From the NCBI RefSeq assembly GCF_012689525.1, contig NZ_CP051516.1, positions 1,054,001-1,118,000 of the forward strand: a stretch of 64,000 nt of DNA, given 5' to 3'. The notes beneath the pieces are model-generated. The model saw only the letters and a program-made list of their open reading frames with translations. It was not told the DNA's origin and did no database searches. The stretch is from Paraburkholderia aromaticivorans (GTDB lineage: Bacteria; Pseudomonadota; Gammaproteobacteria; Burkholderiales; Burkholderiaceae). Position numbers and translations under genes: made by a program. Position 1 is the first letter of the stretch. Every line of letters starts with the position of its first letter. Positions 26,507-34,421 of the stretch are shown in pieces.

Positions 26507-27604
26507 ATGGCTTCAATCCTGCCAGTCGGCAGTCGCTGGCGTGCCCAGGTGCGCAAGCGAGGGCAGAGTATAGCAAAAACGTTCAGAACCAAAGGCGCCG
26601 CCGAAGCCTGGGCGCGGGAAAAAGAAGTCGAGATCGACAAGGGACAGAACGCTGTTGATGCGGCCACTGTGACGGTCGGCGACCTCGTCAAACGGTATCG
26701 CGAGGCGCGGGCCGAATCGGATCGGGCCGTCAAACCGAAATCGAACGAGTACTACATCCTGCAGCGGCTGGAGGATGCGTTTCAAAGTCACTTTGCCTCG
26801 CGGCTCACGACCCAGCAGATCGTCAAGTTTGCCCAGGATCGCAGGAAAGCCGGCGCCGGTGGCTATACGGTCGACATGGATATCTCCAAGCTGGGGACCG
26901 TGCTGCGTCACACGGCGTCGCTGCTTGGCCTGACGCTACCCGACGCGATCGGCGCAGCCCGGCCAACGCTTCACCATCTGCGACTGATCGATGCCGGCGG
27001 CAAACGGGATCGCCGACCGACGCCGGAAGAAATCGAAAAGATTTTCGCCTGGTTTGCCGAGCATCCGGAGCGCCAGCAGGCAATGCCCGATCTGTTGCGG
27101 GTCGCCATGCAGTGCGCGTTCCGTCGTGGTGAACTGTTCAACCTGCGCTGGAATGATATCGACGCCGAGAATCACCTTGCGCTCGTGCGCGATCGCAAGC
27201 ATCCCCGACAGAAGGTCGGCAACAACGAGTGGATCCCGCTGATCGGTGACTCGTTCGAGGTCATCATGCGGCAACCTCGTTACCCGGTGCCAACGGAATA
27301 CGTTGAGAAGCGCAGGGCCGACCCGACGATGCCGCCGCACAAGAACGAATACATTTTCCGGTTCGACAAGGGCACGGCCAGCAAGTACTTCAAGCAGGCG
27401 TGCGACGAGAAGGGGATCGAGAATCTGCGCCTGCACGATCTGCGGCACGAGGCCACCAGTGCGCTATTTGAGGCGGGCTGGCAGATCCCGGAAGTGGCGG
27501 CCGTCACGGGTCACAAGGACTGGCGCAACCTGAAGCGCTACACCAATTTGGATCCGGCTCAGGTTGCGAAGAAAGGCAGGTTAAAGCTGGTGAAGGCGGC
27601 CTGA
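26507..27604 (+). CDS. int: Phage tyrosine-type integrase
   Basis: 365 residues. An N-terminal arm-binding and core-binding region precedes the catalytic domain. The active-site set is R207 (AFRRGEL), H310 and R313 (HDLRHEATSALFE), H336 (TGHKDWRNLKRYTNL) and nucleophile Y345. It catalyses site-specific integration of the prophage. One copy of the dispersed CAAAGTCACTTTG palindrome lies inside the gene at 26783, encoded as QSHF. Confidence 0.94.
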   Translation: MASILPVGSRWRAQVRKRGQSIAKTFRTKGAAEAWAREKEVEIDKGQNAVDAATVTVGDLVKRYREARAESDRAVKPKSNEYYILQRLEDAFQSHFASRLTTQQIVKFAQDRRKAGAGGYTVDMDISKLGTVLRHTASLLGLTLPDAIGAARPTLHHLRLIDAGGKRDRRPTPEEIEKIFAWFAEHPERQQAMPDLLRVAMQCAFRRGELFNLRWNDIDAENHLALVRDRKHPRQKVGNNEWIPLIGDSFEVIMRQPRYPVPTEYVEKRRADPTMPPHKNEYIFRFDKGTASKYFKQACDEKGIENLRLHDLRHEATSALFEAGWQIPEVAAVTGHKDWRNLKRYTNLDPAQVAKKGRLKLVKAA

Positions 27605-27614
27605 TGCGAAGGCT

Positions 27615-28796
27615 TCAGAGCTGGCCCGTCAATATCTGCTGCTTGATTTTCATGCAGACACCGTCCACTCCGGGGAACAGCGACGCGGGGGAAATTCCCA
27701 TGTATGAAAGATCCGTCAAAGCTTCCACTGCGGCATGCGACGGAATGTCGACTGCTCGGAGATAGGTCTGACCTCCGGTGTAAAGCTGAGATGTAAGCAG
27801 GTGTTCGACCAGCTCAACATTCGAAAAAAGGAACGTACCTTGCTGGGCGTATAGGCGCGGATTATGAAGTCCGGACGGCCCTATAAGTCCAGCCAGAGGT
27901 TCAATAGCGGTTAGAGCCACAGTTGGTTGGTTTGCAACCGACTGGAATGCTTTGTCCAGTGCATATATGCGGACATGAGAAGCCCGACTTGATTCAGGAA
28001 CGTCGAGCGCTCCAGACATGGCGAAATAGGCCGCGATGTAAGGTGAGAATGTGAAATCGATCAGCGGCGTAGGAAAGCCGTGATGCTGGCCAAGAGCAAG
28101 CAGCCTGGAAAAATCAATTGGCTTTTCGCGGTCAAAGGACGTTCCCACTCCGCCCTCAAGCTCATGCTGTAGTTGCTGAAGCGCCGCGCGCGAGTAGTAC
28201 CAAAGGTCGAACCGATTCGCACGGTGCAGCGACGACTTCAATTGCCATTCATTGTTTGACTGGCCGCGAAAGGCGAAATTGGTACGTCCTACACCTCCTG
28301 CCCAAGACTTGTATTCGGACCACGAGTCGCATACCGTTACGTCGCGGACTCGCTCGCCAGCCTCAGGGCGCCAAAATTCCAACGTGCCTTGCTCTCCCCA
28401 ACTATTCCGCCAGTTGCCTTGGTAACTCAGGTTTTGGACAGCAGCAATGGCCTCGATATCCAGTCGATAGTCGATGCCATTCCGTGGTGCGATACGAGCA
28501 ACAACCACGCGGGCAGTTTCGGGATCGACAGTGAATGCCTGGGCGCTATGCGCTATTAGTCGGTGACCGTCATTAACCGTCGCCGTCAGTGGCACCATAA
28601 ACTTTGTGCGTCCTCCCAATGGTGATGTGCCTGGCACCACTTGATAGACGAACAAGCCGGGCTCATGGCCGCGATGGGCGTCAAGATTCAGGAAGAACAG
28701 ATTCGCAGGCGCCAGATCTGGCTGGAGGATGGGCTGGGGTTGTCCCTGAACCCGCGGTGCCGAAAACGATCCCCAAAATTGTCCGATTGCCGCCAT
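27615..28796 (-). CDS. FRG-domain protein, possible prophage defence cargo
   Basis: 393 residues from ATG 28796; a TTG at 28811 would add five. The FRG domain is recognised from NFAFRGQSNNEWQLKSSLHR, LLALGQHHGFPTPLIDFTFSPYIAAYFA (the conserved HxGxPTxLxDxT core) and NPRLYAQQGTF. The N-terminal ~150 residues are unassigned. FRG proteins are often found in mobile elements and proposed as anti-phage toxins. It is convergent with the integrase, a usual place for phage cargo genes. Confidence 0.75.
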   Translation of the reverse strand: MAAIGQFWGSFSAPRVQGQPQPILQPDLAPANLFFLNLDAHRGHEPGLFVYQVVPGTSPLGGRTKFMVPLTATVNDGHRLIAHSAQAFTVDPETARVVVARIAPRNGIDYRLDIEAIAAVQNLSYQGNWRNSWGEQGTLEFWRPEAGERVRDVTVCDSWSEYKSWAGGVGRTNFAFRGQSNNEWQLKSSLHRANRFDLWYYSRAALQQLQHELEGGVGTSFDREKPIDFSRLLALGQHHGFPTPLIDFTFSPYIAAYFAMSGALDVPESSRASHVRIYALDKAFQSVANQPTVALTAIEPLAGLIGPSGLHNPRLYAQQGTFLFSNVELVEHLLTSQLYTGGQTYLRAVDIPSHAAVEALTDLSYMGISPASLFPGVDGVCMKIKQQILTGQL

Positions 28797-28874
28797 GGTC
28801 TCCTCGTTCAACGCAAATTCTGATGTCGGACTATACCCGATTGGGCATCGCGGCCGGCTTCCCGAATTGGCGTC

Positions 28875-29108
28875 TCACGCCGCAGCTTTCAGGCGGGCCT
28901 TCAGCGACATGTCGTCGAGATATTCGGCCACTGCATCATAGGCCGCGTAACGCGCGGCGCCTTCCTTGTATGTCGGAATGGGGAACGTCTCGGCGCTGAC
29001 CTGGTTGCGGATCGTGCCTTCGGACATCGCGAGCAGCGTCGCGAGCTGGCCCATCGTCAGGCGGACACCGAATTTTTCGAGAATGAATGCGCGAGTAAGT
29101 AGGCTCAT
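28875..29108 (-). CDS. Small helix-turn-helix protein, AlpA/PrtN-like
   Basis: 77 residues. RLTMGQLATLLAMSEGTIRNQVSAETFPIPTYKEGAARYAAYDAVAEYL has the pattern of an excisionase-like or PrtN-type winged helix: HTH, a TFPIPTY wing, then Y-D-V-A-EYL. It is the last gene of the leftward early operon near int, where an excisionase is expected. Confidence 0.6.
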   Translation of the reverse strand: MSLLTRAFILEKFGVRLTMGQLATLLAMSEGTIRNQVSAETFPIPTYKEGAARYAAYDAVAEYLDDMSLKARLKAAA

Positions 29109-29160
29109 TTGTTTGCGCTCCCTGCGTGAATGAATGCTGCGTGCGGCCTCATGGCGGTTC

Positions 29161-29613
29161 TCACATCGACGGGTGCAGCGCGCGATCGAGCTGCATCAAA
29201 CCGGTTTCAATGGACAGGCGAGCCTGTTCGGCCCATGTGCGTGCTTCCTGCGCTGCTTTGTGGCGGCTATAGCTGCCTACCTCGTCGCGCATGAGGTCGA
29301 GCAGCTCGATGTCGGCGTCAAGAGCGATGACTTCGGTCAACTGGCGGACCTCAAGGCGAAGGGCTGCGATTCTCGCGAGGGTGGTCAGTCGGGAATCCGA
29401 CTGGCCTTCATTCGTCTGGATTGGTTTGCGCCGCGAGAGCGGTGCTTCGTCCTTCTGGATCGCTTTGGCGGGCGCGAGCCCGCTACTGCCGACGTCGCTG
29501 TTCGATGCGTGCGCCGGGACGGCGCCAGCGCGCGAAAGCCGGTGGCTCTTATCCGCTGGTTCCCGCTTACGCGGCAGCGGGCGTGGGGTAGTAGTGGCCG
29601 GCAGAATCATCAT
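29161..29613 (-). CDS. Hypothetical phage protein, 150 residues
   Basis: Its start overlaps the stop of the ParB-like gene as ATGA, so translation is coupled. The N-terminal half is basic, proline-rich and probably disordered. The C-terminal half (RLTTLARIAALRLEVRQLTEVIALDADIELLDLMRDEVGSYSRHKAAQEARTWAEQ) is helical, likely a coiled coil. Coupling to the ParB-like protein suggests they work together. No family recognised. Confidence 0.6.
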   Translation of the reverse strand: MMILPATTTPRPLPRKREPADKSHRLSRAGAVPAHASNSDVGSSGLAPAKAIQKDEAPLSRRKPIQTNEGQSDSRLTTLARIAALRLEVRQLTEVIALDADIELLDLMRDEVGSYSRHKAAQEARTWAEQARLSIETGLMQLDRALHPSM

Positions 29614-30500
29614 TTCGCCACCTTCACTGATACAGCATCGAGCAAATCGGAGTGGGGCGTGAGGGCCGAGTGGACACCAGCGATCGTGCCAGGCGAGAGC
29701 TTGCCGAATACCGGATCGTGCAAGACCGACTGCAGCGCTTGCAAAAGTAACTTTGCTTGTACATCGGTGATCTTGCGGGCAGCCGGCTTTGCTAGCGCCT
29801 TCTTGGTGACTTTGGCTTTCCCGCTGGCCTTTGCGTGTGCCGCTGCGCTCGAAAGGCGCTCAAGCGCTTTCTCGCCGCCATGCGTCCGGATTTCCTCGAT
29901 CGCGAGCGTCGACGCCACAACCTTTTCGCGAACGAGCTTGTGAAGTGCTGCCGGTGCCTGGGCGAGCAGCAGCACGTCGCGGACCGTCTGGTCCGTGATG
30001 TTTAGCCGCTTGCAGATCGTGGCGTTGGGCTCGCCGAGCTCCTGCAACTCAACGACCTTCTCCGCCAGTTGCAGCGGCGTCAGGTTCTCGCCATCGTTGT
30101 TGGTGATGCCCGAATAGATGAGGTTGACGCGATTGACGGACTTAGCCTCGTCGATAACGATCGGCAGGCGGTCGATCTCGGCGCCTTCCTGGATGGCCAT
30201 CAGTGCCGCGTGATAGCGGTGCTGCCCTTCGTACACAAAGATTCGGTCTTGACCGCCGACTTTGCGTACGAAACAGCCAAGCGGCTTTTTACGGTCGTAT
30301 CCGTTGGCCTCTATCAAGCTGGCCAGGTGACGAACCCGCTCCATATCCAGCGGGCGAACGTTGTCGCGCGGATCGTAGTGGATCTCGCCGGGCGGGACAG
30401 TCCAGAGGTCCGATGATCCGCCACCGGCAGCCTTAACCGCGGCCTTCGTGTTGCCGGTGACGATCATTGCGTCGAGAACGAGCGGGCAGGTCTTAGCCAT
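29610..30500 (-). CDS. ParB-like DNA-binding protein without a ParA partner
   Basis: 296 residues from ATG 30500 with GGAGG seven bases upstream. The ParB/Srx N-terminal domain includes VRPLDMERVRHLASLIEANG and FVYEGQHRYHAALMA (the GxxRxxA phosphate-binding box reads GQHRYHA). The central HTH is TPLQLAEKVVELQELGEPNATICKRLNITDQTVRDVLLLAQ. The C-terminus is Lys/Ala-rich. No ParA ATPase is in the operon. ParB-family proteins bind palindromes, so it is a candidate reader of the dispersed prophage palindrome; this is inference. Confidence 0.85.
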   Translation of the reverse strand: MAKTCPLVLDAMIVTGNTKAAVKAAGGGSSDLWTVPPGEIHYDPRDNVRPLDMERVRHLASLIEANGYDRKKPLGCFVRKVGGQDRIFVYEGQHRYHAALMAIQEGAEIDRLPIVIDEAKSVNRVNLIYSGITNNDGENLTPLQLAEKVVELQELGEPNATICKRLNITDQTVRDVLLLAQAPAALHKLVREKVVASTLAIEEIRTHGGEKALERLSSAAAHAKASGKAKVTKKALAKPAARKITDVQAKLLLQALQSVLHDPVFGKLSPGTIAGVHSALTPHSDLLDAVSVKVAK

Positions 30501-30807
30501 GACTTGCCTCCAGTGTGGACGGGATGCCGCCTGCATCGGCGAACGTTGCATCCGGGGCATAGTGAAACAGCGTGCCGTCAAACGGAGCGATGGTTACACC
30601 GGCGAGCCAGTACACGAGGCGTTCGTCGGCCCGACGGATAGCCTGCCGCACTACCGTGGCTCGAACGAGCATGTGCAGGTCGAGGCGCAGTGCCTGTCGA
30701 TCGGCGTGCGGCAATGCGGCTTCAACATTGTCGATGGTGAGCGGGTCCTTCTGGCCAGCGAAAAGCGCGATCAGCGCCTTGCAGATAGGGGAAAAATCAG
30801 CTGGCAT
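30493..30807 (-). CDS. Hypothetical phage protein, 104 residues
   Basis: Start ATG 30807 with GGAG about eight bases upstream. It overlaps the ParB-like gene by eight bases. The fold looks like a small winged helix: DPLTIDNVEAALPHADRQALRLDLHMLVRATVVRQAIRRADERLVYWLAG. A DNA-binding role is possible but unproven. Confidence 0.55.
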   Translation of the reverse strand: MPADFSPICKALIALFAGQKDPLTIDNVEAALPHADRQALRLDLHMLVRATVVRQAIRRADERLVYWLAGVTIAPFDGTLFHYAPDATFADAGGIPSTLEASHG

Positions 30808-31042
30808 GTTGTCTCCGAAGGCGAGAATAGAGACATGCGCGAAGGAACGGTCGCGCGAAGCAAAGTGCGCAGAAAAATGCGATCGCGACGACGGTGAGCT
30901 TGCCGGCCGACACGCCAGCGAACAGCCAAAGGATTGTGTCGGCGAAGCCAAATGCGAAACCAATGTGCCGCTGCTGCCCTGGGCCCGTGAGGAACCAGAC
31001 TGCTGCACAAGTGGCGATTGCGACGAGGAGGGCGAAGATCAC
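30797..31042 (-). CDS. Small phage membrane protein
   Basis: 81 residues with two or three hydrophobic segments (MIFALLVAIATCAAVWFL at the start; ILWLFAGVSAG and VVAIAFFCALCFA later). Its ATG overlaps the upstream stop as ATGA. Could be a superinfection-exclusion type protein; no family evidence. Confidence 0.55.
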   Translation of the reverse strand: MIFALLVAIATCAAVWFLTGPGQQRHIGFAFGFADTILWLFAGVSAGKLTVVAIAFFCALCFARPFLRACLYSRLRRQHAS

Positions 31043-31386
31043 GCAGCCTCCTTCACGCGCATCGCGCGTGGCTTGCGGGTTTTCGCTCTGGCGATCGTTC
31101 GATCGGCTAGCGTCTCGGCATGCTTGCGGCGGTTTCTTTTGACTGCCGCTGCGCAGTCATCCTCGGTCGGGTAGGAGATCGACGTGCCGACGACGTCCGT
31201 GCCGTCGAGAATCATGTAAAGCGTGTGCACGCTGTTGGCAAGCGGCCGCCGTGCGACGACATATTTCCCGACCATGACTGGCGTCGTGGCACGCGGTGCC
31301 ATCGGGTCGTAGTGAAATGTCGAACGCAGACGGATAGTGTCTCGCCGCGTCGGCTCCGGCGGAGCATTGAGTTTTACTCTTGACAT
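31039..31386 (-). CDS. Hypothetical phage protein, 115 residues
   Basis: Basic protein with TLYMILDGTDVVGTSISYPTEDDCAAAVKRNRRKH in the middle and an Arg/Lys-rich tail (RAKTRKPRAMRVKEAA). Packed in the early leftward operon between overlapping neighbours. No family recognised. Confidence 0.55.
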   Translation of the reverse strand: MSRVKLNAPPEPTRRDTIRLRSTFHYDPMAPRATTPVMVGKYVVARRPLANSVHTLYMILDGTDVVGTSISYPTEDDCAAAVKRNRRKHAETLADRTIARAKTRKPRAMRVKEAA

Positions 31387-31392
31387 ATGGCG

Positions 31393-31596
31393 TTAATCCG
31401 TATCGCCAGAGGCAAGACGCTTGCCATCCAGCGTGGGTTGTTCTGGCTGCGCTTGTTTTCTCCGAAGCTCGGCACAGTTGGCGAGACAGATTCGAAGCGC
31501 GGGGTTGGTGATCGAGTTGACCGCAGAGCCGGGTAGGTGACGGAGACGGTGTTCCCGAGCGATGTCGGCATCGGTAACGGGAATTCGCCGAGTCAT
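31393..31596 (-). CDS. Hypothetical phage protein, 67 residues
   Basis: Contains DIAREHRLRHLPGSAVNSI and CLANCAELRRKQ. It ends seven bases before the next gene, as expected within a compact operon. A second overlapping frame (31374-31571) is less protein-like. No recognisable domain. Confidence 0.45.
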   Translation of the reverse strand: MTRRIPVTDADIAREHRLRHLPGSAVNSITNPALRICLANCAELRRKQAQPEQPTLDGKRLASGDTD

Positions 31597-31603
31597 CGCG
31601 CGG

Positions 31604-31810
31604 CTACGCCGTGGCCCGGACGGGCGCGTGTGTCTGCATCGTTGGCGGTGAGACCGGGATATTGATCACGGTCACGATAAATGCGGCGACGAACACGCCG
31701 CGCCATATGGCGGATTTTTCAAAGTCACTTTGCGGTCGCGTTTGGTCGTGCTGCATTTCACAAAGCCAAGTTTGGCGGGCTTCTCTGGCTTCATCGGGTA
31801 GTGAATCCAT
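31604..31810 (-). CDS. Small phage membrane protein, first gene of the PL operon
   Basis: 68 residues from ATG 31810 with GGAG seven bases upstream. A hydrophobic segment (GVFVAAFIVTVINIPVS) follows a polar N-terminus. It is the first gene after the strong repressed promoter at 31858. One copy of the dispersed palindrome lies inside it, read as QSDF. Function unknown. Confidence 0.5.
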   Translation of the reverse strand: MDSLPDEAREARQTWLCEMQHDQTRPQSDFEKSAIWRGVFVAAFIVTVINIPVSPPTMQTHAPVRATA

Positions 31811-31857
31811 TTGATCTCCGGCAACGGGACGCGTCGGGATGGCGCGCTTGGGAGCAG

Positions 31858-31971
31858 AGTATCCCCGTAGGGATACATTCTGTCAATCCCCAAGGGGATA
31901 TTCGCGCGCGGAACGACGAAACCGCCAGAGTTCTGGCGTTAAATTTCTGCCGAAAATACCCGCTCGGGGAT
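31858..31971 (-). promoter_or_regulatory. Leftward early promoter PL with three repressor operators
   Basis: On the minus strand TTGACA (31881-31886) and GATACT (31858-31863) are separated by 17 bases. Three 16-bp operators follow TATCCC-N4-GGGATA: 31860-31875 (perfect arms, over the -10), 31885-31900 (over the -35) and 31956-31971 (one change). A separate 7-bp perfect inverted repeat CGCCAGA/TCTGGCG lies at 31923-31938. The promoter feeds the leftward operon. Confidence 0.8.
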
Positions 31972-31976
31972 TGCCT

Positions 31977-32462
31977 TTACCCGGCTGGATCGCCTCGCCG
32001 CAGTAACCAGTTGACGGACAATTGGCCGGCGATCATCAGCACGCTATCTAGCCAGGCAAGGTCATTCAGGTAGGTGGCCGCCATGAACGCGACGGCCACA
32101 AGTGGGGCAAGTCTCGCAATGCCTCGCTGAGGCCGGTGCCCACGGCTCGGTGAGGTGCCGTGGAATCGCAGGATTGCTGACAGTCGATCTAAAGAATCGG
32201 CCAAGGGGGTGGCGAAGTCTCTTTCGATGCCTTGAGTGGAAAATTCAACGGTCCCGTCTGGAAGAACTATGGCTAGGGCATACGCGACGGGGGTGGTGGG
32301 ATCGTCTGTGCGCGTTAGGCCCGTTAGGGCATCGCGCACAGCGCGTTGGCGAGAGGCGACGTTTTGCGCGTCAGGTGAAATTGCGGAATCGGGAAAGCGG
32401 AGGACTTTACCTGACGCGTTTACGGCCTCGATGCCCCGGATTGGCTTGGTCGTGGTTTTCAT
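31977..32462 (-). CDS. Phage protein with C-terminal membrane segments
   Basis: 161 residues. Soluble N-terminal two-thirds (TPVAYALAIVLPDGTVEFSTQG) and two hydrophobic segments at about 118-150. It overlaps the 3' end of the repressor gene by 56 bases and is probably expressed with it in the lysogen. Lysogenic conversion or exclusion is possible; no family recognised. Confidence 0.5.
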   Translation of the reverse strand: MKTTTKPIRGIEAVNASGKVLRFPDSAISPDAQNVASRQRAVRDALTGLTRTDDPTTPVAYALAIVLPDGTVEFSTQGIERDFATPLADSLDRLSAILRFHGTSPSRGHRPQRGIARLAPLVAVAFMAATYLNDLAWLDSVLMIAGQLSVNWLLRRGDPAG

Positions 32463-32919
32463 TAATGCTCAACGAGTCTTTGGAAATTGGACGTTGAGCG
32501 GCATGACGATTGCGATCTTCTTGGTCTTTGGATTGAGTCAGCTTTTGAGAAATCGAAAGTGTATCGCTGCTCGTCAGGTCGGGCTGGGCCATAACGAAGT
32601 CGATGTAGCTTTGGATTTTTGCCCGCTCGGTTGTGGGTAAGTTCGCGAACCGCTCTCGGTCGATCTGCAGCTCTGGGCTAGCGTCCGGATCATCCAGCAA
32701 ACGTCCAGGCTCAACCCCGATCGCGGTCGCCAAAGCTGCCACGATACCTATCTGCGTATCTACATTGCCCGCTAAAACGCGTGCGACGGAACTCTGTGAA
32801 ATGCCGGCTCTGCTGGCCAGTTTTGTCTGCGTATCGACGGCCGGGTTCCGGCTCATGTGAGCTCGCACATTCTCCGCCAACACTTCCCTGACTGGTTTCC
32901 TTTTCATAGGGCCAATCAT
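32407..32919 (-). CDS. Phage CI-type repressor with HTH domain
   Basis: 170 residues from ATG 32919 (ATG 32907 is also possible; neither has a strong ribosome site). The HTH is TQTKLASRAGISQSSVARVLAGN. It has no visible LexA-type cleavage domain, so induction may not follow the usual RecA-driven self-cleavage. It lies between two operator sets (31860-31971 and 32932-32991) and opposite the Cro-like gene. Confidence 0.82.
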   Translation of the reverse strand: MIGPMKRKPVREVLAENVRAHMSRNPAVDTQTKLASRAGISQSSVARVLAGNVDTQIGIVAALATAIGVEPGRLLDDPDASPELQIDRERFANLPTTERAKIQSYIDFVMAQPDLTSSDTLSISQKLTQSKDQEDRNRHAAQRPISKDSLSINENHDQANPGHRGRKRVR

Positions 32920-32931
32920 GCCGAATACGGA

Positions 32932-32995
32932 TACCCCTCGCGGGATATTTGGCGAGGATTGTCCCCTTGAGGAAATATCCCGTAGAGGATATGAT
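32932..32995 (+). promoter_or_regulatory. Rightward early promoter PR with three repressor operators
   Basis: TTGAGG (32967-32972) and TATGAT (32990-32995) are 17 bases apart, 32 bases before the Cro-like gene. Operators related to TATCCC-N4-GGGATA lie at 32932-32947, 32960-32975 and 32976-32991. The last two abut and cover the promoter. The first is nearest the repressor start and may control it. Confidence 0.78.
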
Positions 32996-33026
32996 CGCGT
33001 CAATCTCATTGTTTGGGGAGCGAAAG

Positions 33027-33254
33027 ATGCCTCAGGAAAAAATGTTGGACGCCGTCCTGCGAAAGTTGGCTGAAACACGCGGTACTTGGCCGGAAATCTC
33101 CGAGCGCAGCGGTGTGCCGTACCAAACGCTAACGAAGATTGCTTGTCGCATCCACGCAGATCCTCGCGTTTCCACCGTACAGAGCTTGTTCGACTACTTC
33201 GCAGGTCGGCCAGAGCACGCATCGACGACTGAGAGCGCTCACACGCCGCACTGA
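33027..33254 (+). CDS. Cro-like small DNA-binding protein
   Basis: 75 residues from ATG 33027 with GGGGAG seven bases upstream. GTWPEISERSGVPYQTLTKIACRIHADPRVSTVQSLFDYF has an HTH fold like phage Cro/XRE proteins. First gene of the rightward early operon, divergent from the repressor. It probably competes for the same operators. Confidence 0.78.
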   Translation: MPQEKMLDAVLRKLAETRGTWPEISERSGVPYQTLTKIACRIHADPRVSTVQSLFDYFAGRPEHASTTESAHTPH

Positions 33255-33366
33255 CGTTTTCTTGCGCATGTAGTGGTGACTAGGCCGGCAAGGTCACATG
33301 GTACGAGAGCCTTTCAGCGGTAAACAGTATGGAAAACCACATTTCTAAAGATAAATCGGACAGCCT

Positions 33367-33882
33367 ATGACCTGCAGATACAGCGGCACAGATTGGCTCG
33401 ACGTCCTGTATACGGCCGTGCGCAATACCCCCGGCGGAGTAGCGGACGCAGCTGCATTCCTAACAAATCGTCGCGGCAAGAGCATTGGCACTGAGTCGCT
33501 GCGCCTGCGTTTACGCGGCGAAGGCGAAAACCGCCTTTCCATGGAGATGTTCGAGCTGTTGATCGAGTGGATGGAAGAGAAGCGCCAGCCGCAATACCTC
33601 GATGCGCTTTGTGCACTCAATGAGCGCTTTGGTTTGAGCGCCAGTCCGGCTACAGAGCAGGACTCGAACGGCACCGTTGAGGCTGTTGCGCTCGCCGCGT
33701 CCGAAGCCGCCCAGCGATCGGGCGATGTCTCGAGTGTGGTGATCGATGCAATCTCGGATGGTCGCATTACCCAGCACGAGGCCGACTCCATAGCCTTGGC
33801 CGCGAGGGAGAACCAGAGGTTGCTCGATCGTCTCCTGCGCACCGTGCAGGCCGTCATCAGGATGGGACGTCGGTCAGCATGA
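33367..33882 (+). CDS. CII-like phage regulatory protein (CP76 family)
   Basis: 171 residues. DWLDVLYTAVRNTPGGVADAAAFLTNRRGKSIGTESLRLRLRGE is typical of the CII/CP76 family that promotes lysogeny by activating repressor expression. The later LIEWMEEKRQPQYLDALCALNERFG also fits. A helical C-terminus follows. Position after the Cro-like gene agrees with this role. Confidence 0.75.
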   Translation: MTCRYSGTDWLDVLYTAVRNTPGGVADAAAFLTNRRGKSIGTESLRLRLRGEGENRLSMEMFELLIEWMEEKRQPQYLDALCALNERFGLSASPATEQDSNGTVEAVALAASEAAQRSGDVSSVVIDAISDGRITQHEADSIALAARENQRLLDRLLRTVQAVIRMGRRSA

Positions 33883-34259
33883 GGTTTTGCCCTGGAATGT
33901 CATGCTGTAACCCGCATCGCGAGCGCGTTGAACTGTCCTGCGACGTCAACCAGCAGCTCGCGTGCGGCATGTCCGCGTTGCAATGGATCGCCGATCGAGA
34001 TCCTGATCAGGTGCCGCAATTTCTCGCGGCACTTATCAACACTTTCTCCAGCAATCTCGCGCTCATTCGCCAGGCAGCATTGCGCGCGGCAGTTGTTCCT
34101 GTGTTCGTACAACGGGCCGCGCTGATCTGTGCGGCGTTGCCGACAAAAACCGAACGACATGACTTCAGGCGCCAGCTTGAGGGCGGCCTTTCGCCTGCCG
34201 ATCTGGAGCGCTTCGATCAGCTCATGTCGACGGAATGGCGCCGCCTTCGCGGCAAGTAA
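33879..34259 (+). CDS. Hypothetical phage protein, 126 residues
   Basis: Start ATG 33879 overlaps the CII-like stop as ATGA. Helical, with LRQWIAD-like and LPTKTERHDFRRQLEGGLSPADLERFDQLM segments. Possible replication accessory by location before the primase-helicase. No family recognised. Confidence 0.55.
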   Translation: MRFCPGMSCCNPHRERVELSCDVNQQLACGMSALQWIADRDPDQVPQFLAALINTFSSNLALIRQAALRAAVVPVFVQRAALICAALPTKTERHDFRRQLEGGLSPADLERFDQLMSTEWRRLRGK

Positions 34260-34421
34260 TCAGGGAGACCCCAAAGTGACTTTGCGCGGTGTGAGTTCAT
34301 TGCTTCGCCGTTGTAACCCTTCGTTCGGACGCTCGTCGTCCGGCCCGCAATCGTATGCCGCCGGTCGAGCCGTGTGGCGTGCGTTTTCCCATCACCGTGA
34401 ACGCCAAAGGAGGATTTACGA

